This document shows positions 33,240 to 41,700 of a stretch of DNA of 64,000 nt, piece by piece. Both the position numbers and the translations under genes were made by a program. Origin of the DNA: Arthrobacter sp. B2a2-09 (GTDB lineage Bacteria > Actinomycetota > Actinomycetes > Actinomycetales > Micrococcaceae); contig NZ_JAMXIC010000001.1 in assembly GCF_027587375.1 (NCBI RefSeq), positions 186,001 to 250,000 of the forward strand. The letters run 5' to 3'. The first letter of the stretch is position 1; each line of letters opens with the position of its first letter. The notes under the pieces are model-generated. The model worked only from the letters and a program-made list of their open reading frames with translations. It did not search any database and was not told the origin of the DNA.

Positions 33240-34655
33240 ATGACGGCCCGGGCGGGAGCAACGGGCAGGACGGCCAGTCAGCGGCGGGTGCCACAACGGG
33301 CGCGTTATCTGCGCCGGGCTCGTTTGGCGGACCTGTTGGAGACGATTGTCTGGTTGTCGGTGGCGCTCGTACTGGCACTGTTTCTGGCAGACAGCGGACT
33401 GGTGGAATTCAAAACCGTCCCGGGCGCCTTTACCGCCGTCGGCATCATCGCAGGACTCGTGGGGACCGACCTGATGCTGATCCAACTCCTCCTGGCAGCG
33501 CGGCTCCCGGTCATTGACCGGGCATTTGGCCACGACCGGGCCTTGCTGGTCCACCAGCGGTTGGGCAAACCGGTCTTTTACGTTATTTCCTCACATGTGC
33601 TGCTGCTGTGGATCGGTTACGCGCTGACGGCACGGTTGAACGTGTTCGCCGAGATCTGGGACATGTTCATCTCGTTACCGGACATGAAAGTCGCATATCT
33701 GGGGTATGCGCTGCTGGCGGTCGTCGTGATCACCTCACTGGTTCTTGTCCGGCGGAAATTTTCCTACGAAGCGTGGCACGTGGTGCATTTTCTTGCCTAT
33801 GCTGCCGTGCTCGCCGCCCTGCCGCACCAGTTCAGCACCGGGCAACTGTTCGCGGATGGAACCTGGGCGCGCTACTACTGGCTAGCTCTCTACTTTGGGG
33901 TCGCCGCCGCACTGCTCGTCTATCGGTTCATCATTCCCGTGTTGCGGACTCTGCGCCACGATCTTCGGGTCAGCAATATCGTCACGGAGGCGCCCGGCGT
34001 GTACTCAATCGAGATGACCGGACGTTCCCTGGCGGATCTAAAGGTCCGCGGCGGGCAATTCTTCATCTGGCGCTTCTGGTCGCGCGGGCTATGGTGGCAC
34101 GCCCACCCCTTCTCGCTCTCGGCGGCCCCGGGGATCCTCCGCCTGAAAGTGACCGTCCGTGAACTCGGCGGCGGAACCGCCGAGCTCAGTTCGCTCAGGA
34201 TTGGAACAAGGGTAAGTATCGAGGGACCCTATGGGCTCTTTACGGACCGGGCCCGCACTACACGGCGGGCGGTCGCCGTCGCAGCCGGCATCGGAATTAC
34301 GCCCATCATCTCTTTGCTTGAGCAGGGCGATTTCGCTCCCGGCGAGATGACGGTGATAGTTCGTGCGCCGGACGAGAAAGGCCTCTACCTCTACCAGGAG
34401 CTTCAGAAGCTGTGCATCAAGAAGTCGGCAGTGCTTTATGTCCGCCTGGGGCGTCGGCCGAAGAGGGGCCACGACAGCTGGTTGCCGGCCCGGGACGCCA
34501 GCCACCGCATGAGCCTCTCGACGATCGTTCCCGACGTCCGGGACGCCGACGTGTTCGTGTGCGGACCCCGCGACTGGACTGACCTCGTGGTCGAGGACGC
34601 GAGACAGGCCGGAGTGCCGAGGTTCCGGATCCACTACGAAAGGTTCAGCTGGTGA
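33240..34655 (+). CDS. Ferric reductase-like membrane flavocytochrome (FNR domain fused)
   Basis: A 471-residue protein. The N-terminal half has six or seven membrane segments with His residues in LVHQRLGKPVFYVISSHVLLLW and WHVVHFLAYAAVLAALPHQF (heme b ligands). The cytoplasmic half is a ferredoxin-NADP reductase module: FAD site HAHPFSLSAAP and GPYGLF, nucleotide site VAAGIGITPIISLLE, VFVCGPRDWTDLV, and a terminal aromatic ERFSW. It can carry electrons from NAD(P)H through FAD and heme to the outside. The FMN-binding gene starts four bases inside its end. Confidence 0.92.
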   Translation: MTARAGATGRTASQRRVPQRARYLRRARLADLLETIVWLSVALVLALFLADSGLVEFKTVPGAFTAVGIIAGLVGTDLMLIQLLLAARLPVIDRAFGHDRALLVHQRLGKPVFYVISSHVLLLWIGYALTARLNVFAEIWDMFISLPDMKVAYLGYALLAVVVITSLVLVRRKFSYEAWHVVHFLAYAAVLAALPHQFSTGQLFADGTWARYYWLALYFGVAAALLVYRFIIPVLRTLRHDLRVSNIVTEAPGVYSIEMTGRSLADLKVRGGQFFIWRFWSRGLWWHAHPFSLSAAPGILRLKVTVRELGGGTAELSSLRIGTRVSIEGPYGLFTDRARTTRRAVAVAAGIGITPIISLLEQGDFAPGEMTVIVRAPDEKGLYLYQELQKLCIKKSAVLYVRLGRRPKRGHDSWLPARDASHRMSLSTIVPDVRDADVFVCGPRDWTDLVVEDARQAGVPRFRIHYERFSW

Positions 34656-35164
34656 GAGCTCGCAGCGCAATACTGGCCGGCCTCGCTTCCGCCGCCGTTC
34701 TCCTGATCGGATGGCACGCCGGAAACCAGGCAGATTCCACTACAGGGACCGCTACCGCCAAGGCGGCCAAACCGCCGTCGGGCGCCGGGACGCCCGCGGG
34801 AACAGGCGCTCCGCCGTCGGGCACTGGATCGGCGGCCGGCACCAGCTCCGGTCTTGCGGGTCCGGCCGCCACGGGCGCCAAAGACGGAACCTTCGATGGC
34901 AGCCAGATCCAGACCCGATATGGCACGGTGCAGGTCCAGGCCGTGATATCTGGCGGCAAGATCGCCGACGTCGTGCCGTTGCAGTTGACCGACGTCGGGT
35001 CCCTGTCCGGCGAAATCGACCAGCAGGCCGTGCCGATGCTCAAATCCGAGGTGCTCTCAAGCCAATCAGCCAACGTGGACACGGTGGGAGGGGCAACGTA
35101 TACCAGCCAGGGCTACCTCAACTCACTGCAGGCCGCACTCGACGCCGCAAATTTCAAGGGGTAG
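34652..35164 (+). CDS. Exported FMN-binding protein, likely ApbE substrate
   Basis: A 170-residue protein: an N-terminal membrane anchor or signal (about 6-21, AILAGLASAAVLLIGW), a Gly/Ala/Pro/Thr-rich linker (about 25-75), and a C-terminal FMN-binding domain. The flavinylation motif is DTVGGATYTSQGYLNSL, with Thr149 as predicted phosphoester acceptor. The domain resembles the NqrC/RnfG FMN domain and extracytosolic flavin carriers of reductive electron-export systems. It is coupled to the flavocytochrome gene (four-base overlap), so electrons probably pass from heme to this flavin. Confidence 0.9.
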   Translation: MRARSAILAGLASAAVLLIGWHAGNQADSTTGTATAKAAKPPSGAGTPAGTGAPPSGTGSAAGTSSGLAGPAATGAKDGTFDGSQIQTRYGTVQVQAVISGGKIADVVPLQLTDVGSLSGEIDQQAVPMLKSEVLSSQSANVDTVGGATYTSQGYLNSLQAALDAANFKG

Positions 35165-35186
35165 CAGGTGGAGCTAGCCGTGCCGC

Positions 35187-35780
35187 TCAGGCTGGAACGG
35201 AGGCCATAACGCGTTCGCCATTGAAGTATTCGAGCTGCCAGCCATCAATGGCATGGTGGTGGGCGAGGTTGAGCACGGCGTTGTCGATGCTTTGAAGAGT
35301 GCGGCCGACTGCGCGCCCGAGGCTCACGCGGAGTAGCGTCCCGTGGGCGACAACAAGGACGCGGCGGCCGCGGAACTCTTCGGCCAGCGCCTCCAGGGCG
35401 GCCAAACCGCGGGAGGCCGCCTCGTCCTCGCTTTCCGCGCCACGGAAGCCACCGGGGATGCGCAGTGCGTCCAGTTCAGGTCCTGCCTGCAGGCCCTCGG
35501 CAGGTCCAAAGCGACGCTCGGTGAGCTCCGGCACGCGCCGGTCCACGCTAAGCCCCAGCCCCGCGGAGATCAGGTCGGCGGTCTCCGCTGCACGGCTCAG
35601 CGGTGACGAAACGATGACGTCCCACTCGTAGCCGGACAGGGCGCCGACGGCGTGGCGCGCCTGGCCGCGGCCGACGTCGTTCAGTGGAATGTCGGTGGAT
35701 CCCTGCAGCCTGCGCTGGGCATTCCAGTCAGTCTGGCCGTGGCGGACGAGGGCGAACGTAGTAAGGGGCATGCCTTCCAT
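35187..35780 (-). CDS. Histidine phosphatase family protein
   Basis: A phosphoglycerate-mutase-like enzyme of about 197 residues. The catalytic RHG motif is LVRHGQTDWNAQRRLQGSTDIPLN, the second Arg is in SSPLSRAAETA, the acid lies in ERRFGPAEGL and the second His in VVAHGTLLR. Substrate unknown; the sequence resembles cobalamin phosphatase/glucosyl-phosphoglycerate phosphatase types. A start at 35780 has AAGG four bases upstream; 35771 (MPLTTFALV) is equally plausible. Confidence 0.87.
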   Translation of the reverse strand: MEGMPLTTFALVRHGQTDWNAQRRLQGSTDIPLNDVGRGQARHAVGALSGYEWDVIVSSPLSRAAETADLISAGLGLSVDRRVPELTERRFGPAEGLQAGPELDALRIPGGFRGAESEDEAASRGLAALEALAEEFRGRRVLVVAHGTLLRVSLGRAVGRTLQSIDNAVLNLAHHHAIDGWQLEYFNGERVMASVPA

Positions 35781-35931
35781 TCTGCCTTGGGATAATTCCG
35801 CGGACAGCCAATGCTCCTTCTTCGGATTGCCTTCCGCGTGCAAGTGAACGTGGCATGAAGGTTCGGTCAATAGGTGTCGCGAAGCCGGAAAACCGGCCCG
35901 GCTGACCGTCCAGCCTTTATACGGTGGACCC

Positions 35932-37590
35932 ATGAATGCCTCCCTAAAGCGTCGTAGTGCCCTCACTGGCGGGCTGGTTCTGGCCGTCTTTTCAGCTCTC
36001 CTAAGCCCCGTTGGCCCCACCCATGCGGATGATGTCCGGAAGAGTGACAACGGCACGGATCAGAGTTCCCACCTCAACCTTGGCGCCGCTGACCTTCCCG
36101 AGAACCGGACAGTGACAACGCTCGCCCCCGGGGTCACGCTAACAAAAATCAGCCGAGGCGAAGCTGACTCTTCGCTTTTCTGGACGGCCGAGGTGGCCAT
36201 TCCCTCTGACTCGCCGGATCCGGATGCTCCGACGTCGGCGCTCTCAAGCCAGGTCACTGCGCAGCGCACGGCGGACAAGCTCAAGGCCGCCGGCGTCGAT
36301 GCCCGCGTTGAACATGTCCAGTCGCCGCAGCTTGCGGACGCCGGAGGCGATTTGGGCTACCGGGTCCGCGCGGGCCACCTCGCCGCCCAGGCCGACGGCG
36401 CCTCCGTCGTCGCGAAGATCAAGGCCGCCGGTTTTGCCTCCTCAGTGATTTACACAGGTTGGGACGGCGACGCCGAGACCAGCACGAAGACGCGCGGACC
36501 GTGGAATCTTGAAGTCATCACGATCGACCCTGCGACGTACCAGGGCCAGCTCGCCGCCTCCTTCGGCCCGGACCTGGAGAAGCGGGAGACAACCAGCCAA
36601 CTAGCATCCGACGCCCACGCCATCGCCGCTGTGAACGCAGGCTTCTTCGTCTTCGATCCGAAGGCCGGTGCGGAAGGTGACCCTGCCGGGGTCGGTGTCT
36701 ACGGCGGCAAGACCCTCAGCGAACCTGTGGCGGACCGCCCGGCCCTTGTCATTGACGGAAAGAAGAATGCCAGCAGCATCCAGCGACTGACCTGGGCAGG
36801 GAAAATCTCCTCCTCTTCCGGGGAAGCGCCGTTGGACGGCATCGACCGGGTACCTGGCCTGATCCGCAACTGCGGCGGCGCCAACGACCTGCCTACCTCA
36901 GGCCCACTCCAAGACGTCACCTGCACGAATTCCAACGAGCTCGTCACCTTCACTCCGGAGTTCGGGCCGTCTACGCCTGCCGGTCCGGGCCTTGAAGTGA
37001 TGGTGGACAGCCACGACACCGTTACCTCCATCGCTGAAACCCGCGGCGCGTCCGTCCCTTCGGGCGGACACGCCATCCAGGCCACCGGAACCGACGTCGC
37101 ACGGCTCCGCGCACTCGCTCCCGTGGGCGCCAAGCTGAAAATCGACGTCGGACTGCTCGGCCAGGACGGGAAGCCACTGCACACCAACAAGGCCACGAGC
37201 GTCGTCAACGGCGGCCCGGTGCTGGTCAAGGACGGCAGTGAAGACGTGACTGCCCGGCATGACGGCATGGTGCATCCCAACGACGGAAACAGCTTCTACT
37301 ACGGCTGGGTCCACAAGCGGAACCCTCGGACCTTCGCCGGGACCGATGCCCAGGGCAAGACCCTGCTTGTCACCGCGGATGGACGCTCGACCGCCTCGCT
37401 CGGACTGAGCCTGAAGGAAGAGGCCGACGTCGCACTGTCACTCGGCATGGTTCAGGCGATGAACCTGGACGGCGGCGGATCAACAACAACCGTTGCCGAA
37501 GGAAAGGTCCAGAACAGCCCGTCGGGCGGATCGGAACGTGCTATCGGGGATGCGCTCCTTGTGCTTCCGGCCCGCAAGGACGAGCAGTAG
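35932..37590 (+). CDS. Secreted phosphodiester glycosidase (NAGPA domain) protein
   Basis: A 552-residue protein with a signal peptide (about 1-33, ending PTHA) and an N-terminal region containing a SPOR-like repeat (TAQRTADKLKAAGVDARVEHV). The NAGPA domain covers about 190-545: AAVNAGFFVFDPKAG, SVVNGGPVLVKDG, RTFAGTDAQGKTLLVTADGR and MNLDGGGSTTTV. Relatives remove N-acetylglucosamine from phosphodiesters, and bacterial ones act on wall or capsule polymers. It is single-gene and divergent from the phosphatase gene. Confidence 0.88.
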   Translation: MNASLKRRSALTGGLVLAVFSALLSPVGPTHADDVRKSDNGTDQSSHLNLGAADLPENRTVTTLAPGVTLTKISRGEADSSLFWTAEVAIPSDSPDPDAPTSALSSQVTAQRTADKLKAAGVDARVEHVQSPQLADAGGDLGYRVRAGHLAAQADGASVVAKIKAAGFASSVIYTGWDGDAETSTKTRGPWNLEVITIDPATYQGQLAASFGPDLEKRETTSQLASDAHAIAAVNAGFFVFDPKAGAEGDPAGVGVYGGKTLSEPVADRPALVIDGKKNASSIQRLTWAGKISSSSGEAPLDGIDRVPGLIRNCGGANDLPTSGPLQDVTCTNSNELVTFTPEFGPSTPAGPGLEVMVDSHDTVTSIAETRGASVPSGGHAIQATGTDVARLRALAPVGAKLKIDVGLLGQDGKPLHTNKATSVVNGGPVLVKDGSEDVTARHDGMVHPNDGNSFYYGWVHKRNPRTFAGTDAQGKTLLVTADGRSTASLGLSLKEEADVALSLGMVQAMNLDGGGSTTTVAEGKVQNSPSGGSERAIGDALLVLPARKDEQ

Positions 37591-37623
37591 CTCGGAGGCC
37601 CTTCCTGCGCCAGGGGCTCTTGG

Positions 37624-38604
37624 CTAGATCCAGTCCCGCTTCTTGAACGCCAGGTACAGGAATATTGAACCGCCGGCCATGAGTGCGCTGGATAGCCAGA
37701 GGCCGTAATCGTTCTGGAAGCCGAAGAAGGGCACGTTCTGCCCGAAGAAGCCGGTCACGGCAGTGGGGACGGCGATGATCGCGGCCCAGCTGGTGACCTT
37801 CTTCATGACCAGGTTCATCTGGTTCCCCTGGATACTGATGTGGGTTTCAAGGATCGTGGTGACCAGGTCACGGAGCGATTCCGTCCATTCCGAGGCGCGC
37901 AGCACGTGGTCGTAAACGTCCTGCAGGAAGGGCTGCATCGCGGGGCTGCAGCCGACCAGGTCCTCCCGCCGGAGGAGGGTGTTGAGGACTTCACGCATGG
38001 GAAGGACGACGCGGCGGAGCCGGACGAGGTTCTTGCGGAGTTCGAAGGTCTTCCGCTGCAGGTCATGGTCGGGGGAGTGGTCGTCGAAAAGCGACTCTTC
38101 GAGGGCATCGATATAGCCATCGAGTTCCTGGACGGCGTCGAAGTGGCCGTCGACAATCATGTCCAGCAGGCCCCAGAAGAGGAAAGGCACCCCGTGTTGG
38201 GCCAGGTCGGTTTCCGCGTCCCAGTGCGCCATCAGCTTTTCGGTGTCGAAGTCGGTCCCGTGCACCGTCACCAGGGCGTTGTGGGTCACGAATGCCGAGA
38301 TCTCAGCGACGGCCAGTTCCCCGGTGCCAGGTTGCAACCTCGCCTGGTAGGCCGAGAGGAACAGATGGTTCGGGTATCGGTCCAGTTTGGGCCGCTGAAA
38401 GTCGTGGACGGCGTCCTCGACGGCTAGTCGGTGAAGCCCGTACACCGTTTCGACGCCGAGCAGGTCATCCGCCGTCGGGTTCGTGTAGTCGATCCACAGC
38501 ACCACGTCATCCTGGTGGGCCAGGGCTTCGATCTCGTGGGCACTGACATCGCTACGTTCGAGTTTGCCTTCGCGGTATAGCCGTATGAACACCATCCGCC
38601 CCAT
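37624..38604 (-). CDS. corA: CorA-like Mg2+/Co2+ channel with GQN signature
   Basis: A 326-residue protein: a large cytoplasmic domain rich in acidic and helical residues, then two C-terminal membrane segments (SWAAIIAVPTAVTGFF and LWLSSALMAGGSIFLYLAF) and a basic tail KKRDW. The pore signature at 288-290 is GQN where CorA proteins have GMN. YGLHRLAVEDAVHDFQRPKLDRYPNHLFL is a conserved CorA segment. GMN changes usually abolish or change transport in characterised CorA, so selectivity may differ. Confidence 0.88.
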   Translation of the reverse strand: MGRMVFIRLYREGKLERSDVSAHEIEALAHQDDVVLWIDYTNPTADDLLGVETVYGLHRLAVEDAVHDFQRPKLDRYPNHLFLSAYQARLQPGTGELAVAEISAFVTHNALVTVHGTDFDTEKLMAHWDAETDLAQHGVPFLFWGLLDMIVDGHFDAVQELDGYIDALEESLFDDHSPDHDLQRKTFELRKNLVRLRRVVLPMREVLNTLLRREDLVGCSPAMQPFLQDVYDHVLRASEWTESLRDLVTTILETHISIQGNQMNLVMKKVTSWAAIIAVPTAVTGFFGQNVPFFGFQNDYGLWLSSALMAGGSIFLYLAFKKRDWI

Positions 38605-38771
38605 GGTACGGGACGCGTATCCGTGGTTCCTGAGTGGTCAGGGGGCCGGTATCTAAGCAGCTCCGACGCACTGGACGGGGTCAGTGCGGCCCGCCATGAT
38701 GAAGGGAGGCGCGGGGGCTGGATCGTCAACCGCAGTTTTGCGAGTGGCACCCGCAGTGGAGGCGCGGTGAC

Positions 38772-41700
38772 ATGACACGCAAATCGGTGCCGGCGGAGCG
38801 GGCGAAATCAGTAGTTTCCCTTGACCCCAGTGGGACTTTCCTGGCCGAATACTTCGCCCAGGTGCCCCCTGAGGATCTGCGGAGCTACAGTCCTGAGACG
38901 CTCCGGGCGCGGGCTGAGCACCATCTGAAAGTGGCGTCGTCACGGGCGCCCGGGCAGGCCGTCGTCGGGATCCTGACCGAATTGGATGCCAGCGTTGTCG
39001 CCGTGGTCACCGAGGATATCCCGTATCTGGTCCACTCCGTCACGGCGGAGCTCACTCGCGACGACACGTCGATCCGCCTCCTTGTCCATCCAAGCTTTCG
39101 GGTGATTCGGGACCCGGTGTCCCACGAGTTACTGGAAGTCTGCCTCGGAACTTCAGCGGAGGGCGCTTTGGCAGGAACCGCACCGGAGGCCGAGGGGACC
39201 GAGGTCTGGATAGCTGCGGAGGTTGGCAGGCTGGCGGATGCAGCGGCCGTAAGGGAACTGACGGAAAACCTGCAGAGGGTGCTGGATGATGTTCGGGTTG
39301 CCGCCGACGACGCGGCCGCCATCCGGGGCAAGGTCGCCGAAGCCGCGGCCTCGGTGGACGGATTCCAGCGCGCTGTAGTGCCGCCACCGGAACAGCTCAG
39401 TGAGCTGCTCCTCTGGCTTGACGACGGCAACTTCCTGTTTCTCGGTTACGCCGAATATGAACGCACGACGGCGGGTGGCCAGGAAATGCTCTCCGAACGG
39501 CAAGGCTCCGCGCTGGGTCTGCTGAGGCGGTCGCAGGGGGACGCCGTAGGAAGGCCCGGGCCAGGCGTACCCGGCATCCGCGAATCCCCGGTACTCACTT
39601 TTGCCACCTCGGAGGTGCGGTCTACCATCCTGAGGCGCTCGTATCTGGACGAAGTGCGCCTGAAAATGTTCGATGAGGCCGGCCGGGCCACCGGGGAACG
39701 ACGCTTCTTGGGGTTGTTCACGCCCGGCGCCGCGCACCAGTCGGTCCGGCGGATTCCGTTCATCCGAGAGAAGGTCCAGACGGTCAACGAGAGACTAGGA
39801 TTTGCGCCCCGATCGCACCAGGCCAGGGACTTGATGGCAATCCTGGAGACCTTTCCGAGGGACGAACTGTTCCACATTGAAGCGGATGACCTCGCGCGCC
39901 TGGCGGGAGAAATTCTTCGTGTCGAGGTGCTGCAGCGGATCCGCGTATTCCTGCGAGCTGACAGCTTCGAACGGTTCGTGTCAGCCTTGGTCTTCTTCCC
40001 GCGCCGCCGCTACAGCACGGCAGTCCGGCTGTTGATGGAAGAAGAACTCAGGCGGGAGTTCAAGGCGGAGTCTATCGATTTCGAGGTCCGACTGACCGAG
40101 TCACCCATGGCGCGAGTGTTCTTCCGGATCCATGTAGGTGCCGCGCCGGACGCCCCGGTGGCCAGCGCCGCCGTCGTCGACCCCTCCCAACTCGAGCAGC
40201 GCCTGATAGCTGCTACCCGCTCATGGTCGGACGGGCTCGACGACGCGATCCGCGACCGCTTCCCGACGGCGCAGGCCGCACGGCTCACCGGGCTCTGGTC
40301 GGAAGCGTTTCCGCCAAGCTATCGCGCGGTCTACGACGTGGAAGCCGCGATCGGGGACATCATCAATTTCGAGACGTTCGACCTGGACGGAGTAGGCGGC
40401 AGGCCATACGGGGATCCGCTGCTCACGGTATACGTCAGGAAGGGCGTCTCGAGTACGCTCGCCGAGGACGCCCGGATCCGCCTTTACCTGACAAGGCCCA
40501 GGAGCCTCACGCAGATCCTGCCCTTCCTGCACAACCTCGGTCTCGAAGTGCTGGACCAGCGGCCTTTCGAGCTTCGGCGCGGTACCGGCCAGGACGTGTT
40601 TCTTTACGACCTCGGCGTGAAGTATCCACCCGGCGTCGACCCTGAGGAGACCAGCGAACTGCTCGCGGAAGCCTTCACCGCCGCCATGCGGGGGGACATC
40701 GAATCCGACCGGATCGACGCACTCGTCATCCGGGAACGGGTTGCGTGGCGGCAAGCCGCAATCCTGAGAAGCTACGCGAAGTACCTCCAACAGCTGGGGA
40801 CAACCAACTCGTACGGATTCATCGCGGACACGCTGATCAGCAACGTCCGGGCGACGCACGCGCTCCTGGCACTGTTCCAAGCGAAGTTCGATCCCGGACT
40901 GGACGAGTCTGACCGCGTCCGGGACACGGCTGTGGCGAAGGAAGAGTTGTTGGCCGCGATCGACGAAATTCCGGTGCTCGACGCAGACCGTCTGCTGCGG
41001 ACCTTCATGAACCTCGTGGAAGCGACAACGCGGACCAACTACTTCCTGGACAAGGCCCACCTGAGCTTCAAACTCAATCCTGCTGCGATCGCCAATGCCC
41101 CGTTTCCGCGGCCGAAGTACGAAATCTGGGTCTACTCGCCGCGGGTGGAAGGCGTCCACCTTCGTTTCGGAGCCTTGGCGCGCGGGGGTTTGCGTTGGTC
41201 CGATCGAAGCGAGGATTTCCGGACCGAGGTCCTGGGACTGGTCAAGGCGCAAAACGTGAAGAACTCCGTCATTGTCCCGACAGGTGCCAAGGGAGGCTTC
41301 TATCCCAAACGATTGCCGGACCCGGTCATGGACCGTGAGGCCTGGCTCGCTGCAGGCCTCGAGTGCTACCGGACCTTCATCAAGGGCATGCTGGACCTCA
41401 CGGACAATCTGCTCACCTCAGAGCGGGGCGAATCGGTGGTGACCCCGGACCGCGTCGTGCGCCATGACGGCGATGACTACTACTTGGTGGTTGCAGCCGA
41501 CAAAGGAACAGCATCGTTTTCAGATGCAGCCAATTCCGTGGCCCAGGAATACGGCTTTTGGCTCGGCGACGCCTTCGCTTCCGGAGGATCCGTGGGATAT
41601 GACCACAAGCAGATGGGCATCACGGCCCGTGGCGCGTGGGAATCCGCTAAACACCATTTCAGCGCGCTCGGCATGGATTCACAGAGCGAAGACTTCACTG

